DNA of 14,689 bases from NCBI GenBank assembly GCA_946481105.1, contig CAMLMM010000048.1:1-14689 (forward strand), in the 5' to 3' direction. Every line of letters begins with the position of its first letter. Position 1 is the first letter of the stretch. Position numbers and translations under genes: made by a program. Shown piece by piece: positions 12,851-14,689 of the stretch. The notes beneath the pieces are model-generated. The model was not told the origin of the DNA. It searched no databases and saw only the letters and a list, made by a program, of their open reading frames with translations. This DNA is from an uncultured Alphaproteobacteria bacterium. GTDB taxonomy: Bacteria > Pseudomonadota > Alphaproteobacteria > Micavibrionales > Micavibrionaceae.

Positions 12851-14434
12851 TTAGGCCGCAAACGAGAGTTTCCGCACATTTTTAATCTGCGGGATGGCGG
12901 CAACCTTGGCAAAGACGTCGTCAGCCAGCGCCCCGTCGATGGACACCAGCGCCACGGCGGTTTTCCCGGCTTCGATACGGCCCAGACGGAAATCGGCGAT
13001 ATTCACGCCCGCGTTGGACAAGGTCGTCCCCAGCGCGCCAATCATCCCGGGTTTGTCCTCGTTTTTAATCAGCAGCATATGCGGGGTCAGCGCCGCCTCA
13101 ATCGGGACACCGTCAATCTGCACAATACGCGGGTCGCGCCCGGCGAAGAGCGTACCCGTCACTGTGTGCGTCCCGTTTTCACAGATGACGTTGAGTCTCA
13201 TGGCGGTCGGCCATTCATGGCTATCGTCGATTTTGGTATCCGACACGGTGATTTTCTTCATCTTCGCGATTTCCGGCGCGTTCACCATGTTGACGGAGTC
13301 GCTCATGTCTTTCAGCAGATTGGCGAGGACGCAGGCTGTCAGGGGGCGCGTATTAATCTGCGCCGCGGCCCCGATATAGGTCAGTTCGACTTTGGTAATC
13401 GGGCTGTCGACAACCTGTCCGACCAGGCGGCCCATTTCTTCGGCCAGCGCCATATACGGTTTAAGTTTCGGGGCGTCTTCCGCTGAAATCGATGGCATGT
13501 TCACCGCGTTGATAACCGCGCCCTTCAGCAGGAAATCGGACATCTGCTCCGCCACCTGAATGGCTACGTTCACCTGTGCTTCGGACGTTGAGGCACCCAG
13601 ATGTGGCGTGCAGATCACGTTCGGGTGGTTGAACAGTACGTTGGTTTCGGCAGGTTCGACTTCGAACACATCGAGAGCCGCCCCGGCCACCTGCCCGCTA
13701 TCAAGGGCGGCTTTCAGGTCGCTTTCGACAATCAGGCCGCCACGGGCGCAGTTGATAATGCGTACACCTTTTTTCATGGTCGCAATCGCCACTGCGTCAA
13801 TCATGCGGTTGGTTTTTTCGGTCTTGGGGACGTGGATGGTGATAAAATCCGCGCGTTTGTATAAATCTTCCAGTTCAACCTGTTCGACGCCCAGCTCAGC
13901 CGCACGTTCCGCCGTCAGGAACGGGTCATAGGCAATGACTTTCATGCCAAGGCCAATCGCGCGGTTGGCAACGATTGAGCCGATATTCCCGGCCCCGATC
14001 AGGCCCAGGATTTTGCTATAGAGTTCCACGCCCATGAATTTGCTTTTTTCCCATTTCCCGGCATGGGTCGAGGCGGAGGCCTGCGGAATCTGGCGGGCCA
14101 GCGCCATCATCATCGCAATCGCGTGTTCGGCGGTGGTAATCGAATTTCCAAACGGCGTATTCATCACCACGACACCGGCGGCGGTGGCGGCCGGAACGTC
14201 AATCGTATCGACCCCGATGCCCGCACGGCCAATCACGCGCAGTTTTTTCGCGTTGGTCAGCGTATCGGCGGTAATCTTGGCCGAGGAACGGCAGGCCACC
14301 CCGTCATAATCGGCAATCGCCGCCTTCAGTTCATCTGCGGACAGGCCGGGTTTAACGTCCACATCCAGTCCGTTGCGGCGGAAAATCTCCTCCGCCTGTT
14401 TATCCATCTTGTCGGCGATTAAAACTTTAGGCAT
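12851..14434 (-). CDS. serA: D-3-phosphoglycerate dehydrogenase
   Basis: First step of serine synthesis, NAD-dependent oxidation of 3-phosphoglycerate; cytosolic. The 527 residues match the long form: substrate domain split around the NAD domain, then an intervening (ASB) domain (about 315-450) and a C-terminal ACT domain (about 453-527, MLLIKNEDKPGMIGALGTTL) that may bind serine. Visible motifs are VIGRAGIGVDTID (67-79), the nucleotide loop GLIGAGNIGS (144-153), D170 after VIAY, NCARGG with catalytic R231, DVFEVEP with E260, and CTPHLGAST with catalytic H278. A good AGGAG site lies six bases before the ATG. serC is not adjacent within the window; the upstream neighbour is a divergent M16 peptidase gene. 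Confidence 0.97.
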   Translation of the reverse strand: MPKVLIADKMDKQAEEIFRRNGLDVDVKPGLSADELKAAIADYDGVACRSSAKITADTLTNAKKLRVIGRAGIGVDTIDVPAATAAGVVVMNTPFGNSITTAEHAIAMMMALARQIPQASASTHAGKWEKSKFMGVELYSKILGLIGAGNIGSIVANRAIGLGMKVIAYDPFLTAERAAELGVEQVELEDLYKRADFITIHVPKTEKTNRMIDAVAIATMKKGVRIINCARGGLIVESDLKAALDSGQVAGAALDVFEVEPAETNVLFNHPNVICTPHLGASTSEAQVNVAIQVAEQMSDFLLKGAVINAVNMPSISAEDAPKLKPYMALAEEMGRLVGQVVDSPITKVELTYIGAAAQINTRPLTACVLANLLKDMSDSVNMVNAPEIAKMKKITVSDTKIDDSHEWPTAMRLNVICENGTHTVTGTLFAGRDPRIVQIDGVPIEAALTPHMLLIKNEDKPGMIGALGTTLSNAGVNIADFRLGRIEAGKTAVALVSIDGALADDVFAKVAAIPQIKNVRKLSFAA

Positions 14435-14460
14435 GGGCTACTCCTTGAATTTGGTACAGG

Positions 14461-14489
14461 AGTCTAAGCTTTTTCCTTTTGCAACGCAA
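14461..14489 (-). promoter_or_regulatory. Candidate serA-hemJ promoter
   Basis: Minus-strand TTGCGT (14484-14489) and TAGACT (14461-14466) are separated by exactly 17 bases, about 30 bases before the serA start. The -35 box shares one base with that of the proposed divergent promoter. Read by eye only. Confidence 0.45.
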
Positions 14490-14508
14490 ACGGCGAGACA
14501 GGTATCTT
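14479..14508 (+). promoter_or_regulatory. Candidate promoter of the M16 peptidase gene
   Basis: TTGCAA (14479-14484) and TATCTT (14503-14508) with an 18-base spacer. Transcription would start near 14515, leaving a leader of only about 15 bases before the first ATG at 14531. Confidence 0.4.
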
Positions 14509-14530
14509 GCCAAATTAACCCCTGTCCTAT

Positions 14531-14689
14531 ATGTCATCCTTTATGTCTATCGAAATGACCACCCTGCCCAACGGGCTGCGTATTGTCACCGACACTATGG
14601 CCGATGCCGAGAGCATCGCGCTGGGGGTCTGGGTAGGTGTCGGCACACGCCATGAAGACCTGACCGAAAACGGCATCGCCGCCACCAAG
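14531..14689 (+). CDS. M16-family zinc peptidase (mitochondrial processing peptidase-like), 5' part
   Basis: The frame is open to the window end: 53 codons from the first of three in-frame ATGs (14531, 14543, 14555). The product contains LPNGLRIVTDTM, ESIALGVWVGVGTRHE and ENGIA, the standard N-terminus of bacterial M16 peptidases related to the mitochondrial processing peptidase beta subunit. The zinc site (HxxEH) that would follow within a few residues is beyond the window, so activity cannot be judged. The start is unsettled: no good ribosome-binding site precedes any of the ATGs, and the third gives the most usual start (MTTLPNGL). In alphaproteobacteria such genes are often linked to thrC or serine/threonine genes; here it is divergent from serA. 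Confidence 0.88.
   Translation, partial: MSSFMSIEMTTLPNGLRIVTDTMADAESIALGVWVGVGTRHEDLTENGIAATK

Noticed and set aside
12737..13486. 249-codon open frame on the + strand inside serA
   Set aside because: It lies wholly antisense to serA and hemJ. Its His/Arg/Gly-rich composition is typical of a shadow of a codon-biased gene, and it has no ribosome-binding site.
1..14689. tRNA, rRNA, CRISPR array, integrase, transposase or prophage genes
   Set aside because: I looked for cloverleaf-like ends, regularly spaced repeats and recombinase motifs on both strands and found none.

Overview
The window reads as a chromosomal segment of an alphaproteobacterium. It is dense with housekeeping genes and has no tRNA, rRNA, CRISPR array or transposase that I can see. 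The alphaproteobacterial assignment rests on the company kept by hemE, ppsR, aroE, rho and hemJ, genes that sit close to the replication origin in Caulobacter- and Rickettsia-type genomes, and on the ihfB-lapA-pyrF run. I cannot name the species.

Layout. At the left edge is the C-terminal part of a TerD-family protein (+). It converges on a leftward cluster, ihfB-lapA-pyrF, and a conserved uncharacterised 205-codon gene also points left. Between that gene and the rightward hemE lies a 317-bp non-coding gap with a perfect DnaA box, two one-mismatch boxes and a 24-bp A/T tract. This is the best candidate for the chromosomal replication origin: in Caulobacter the origin also abuts the 5' end of hemE. 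Genes on both sides point away from it, as is usual near an origin.

To the right are hemE (heme synthesis), a leftward gene for a small secreted protein, then ppsR-aroE (control of pyruvate phosphate dikinase, and the shikimate pathway). Next comes an orphan chemoreceptor gene with a two-ERG, NIT-like sensor domain, bracketed by 51-bp imperfect direct repeats. An overlapping pair of genes of unknown function follows, both encoding membrane proteins, behind a 16-bp palindrome.

The right half is mostly leftward: yggS (PLP homeostasis), a four-arm CCCTCTCCC/GGGAGAGGG repeat, rho, a possible 72-codon TTG-start ORF, then hemJ and serA three bases apart. An unrecognised 275-codon gene on the + strand meets hemJ stop to stop. 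serA is divergent from an M16 peptidase gene cut by the window end, with candidate promoters whose -35 boxes overlap.

Themes: heme synthesis (hemE, hemJ), amino-acid and aromatic synthesis (serA, aroE), nucleoid and transcription functions (ihfB, rho) and pyrimidine synthesis (pyrF) around a putative oriC. The least explained parts are the origin itself, the repeat-flanked chemoreceptor, the membrane gene pair, and several hypothetical proteins. I see no convincing new defence or mobile system.
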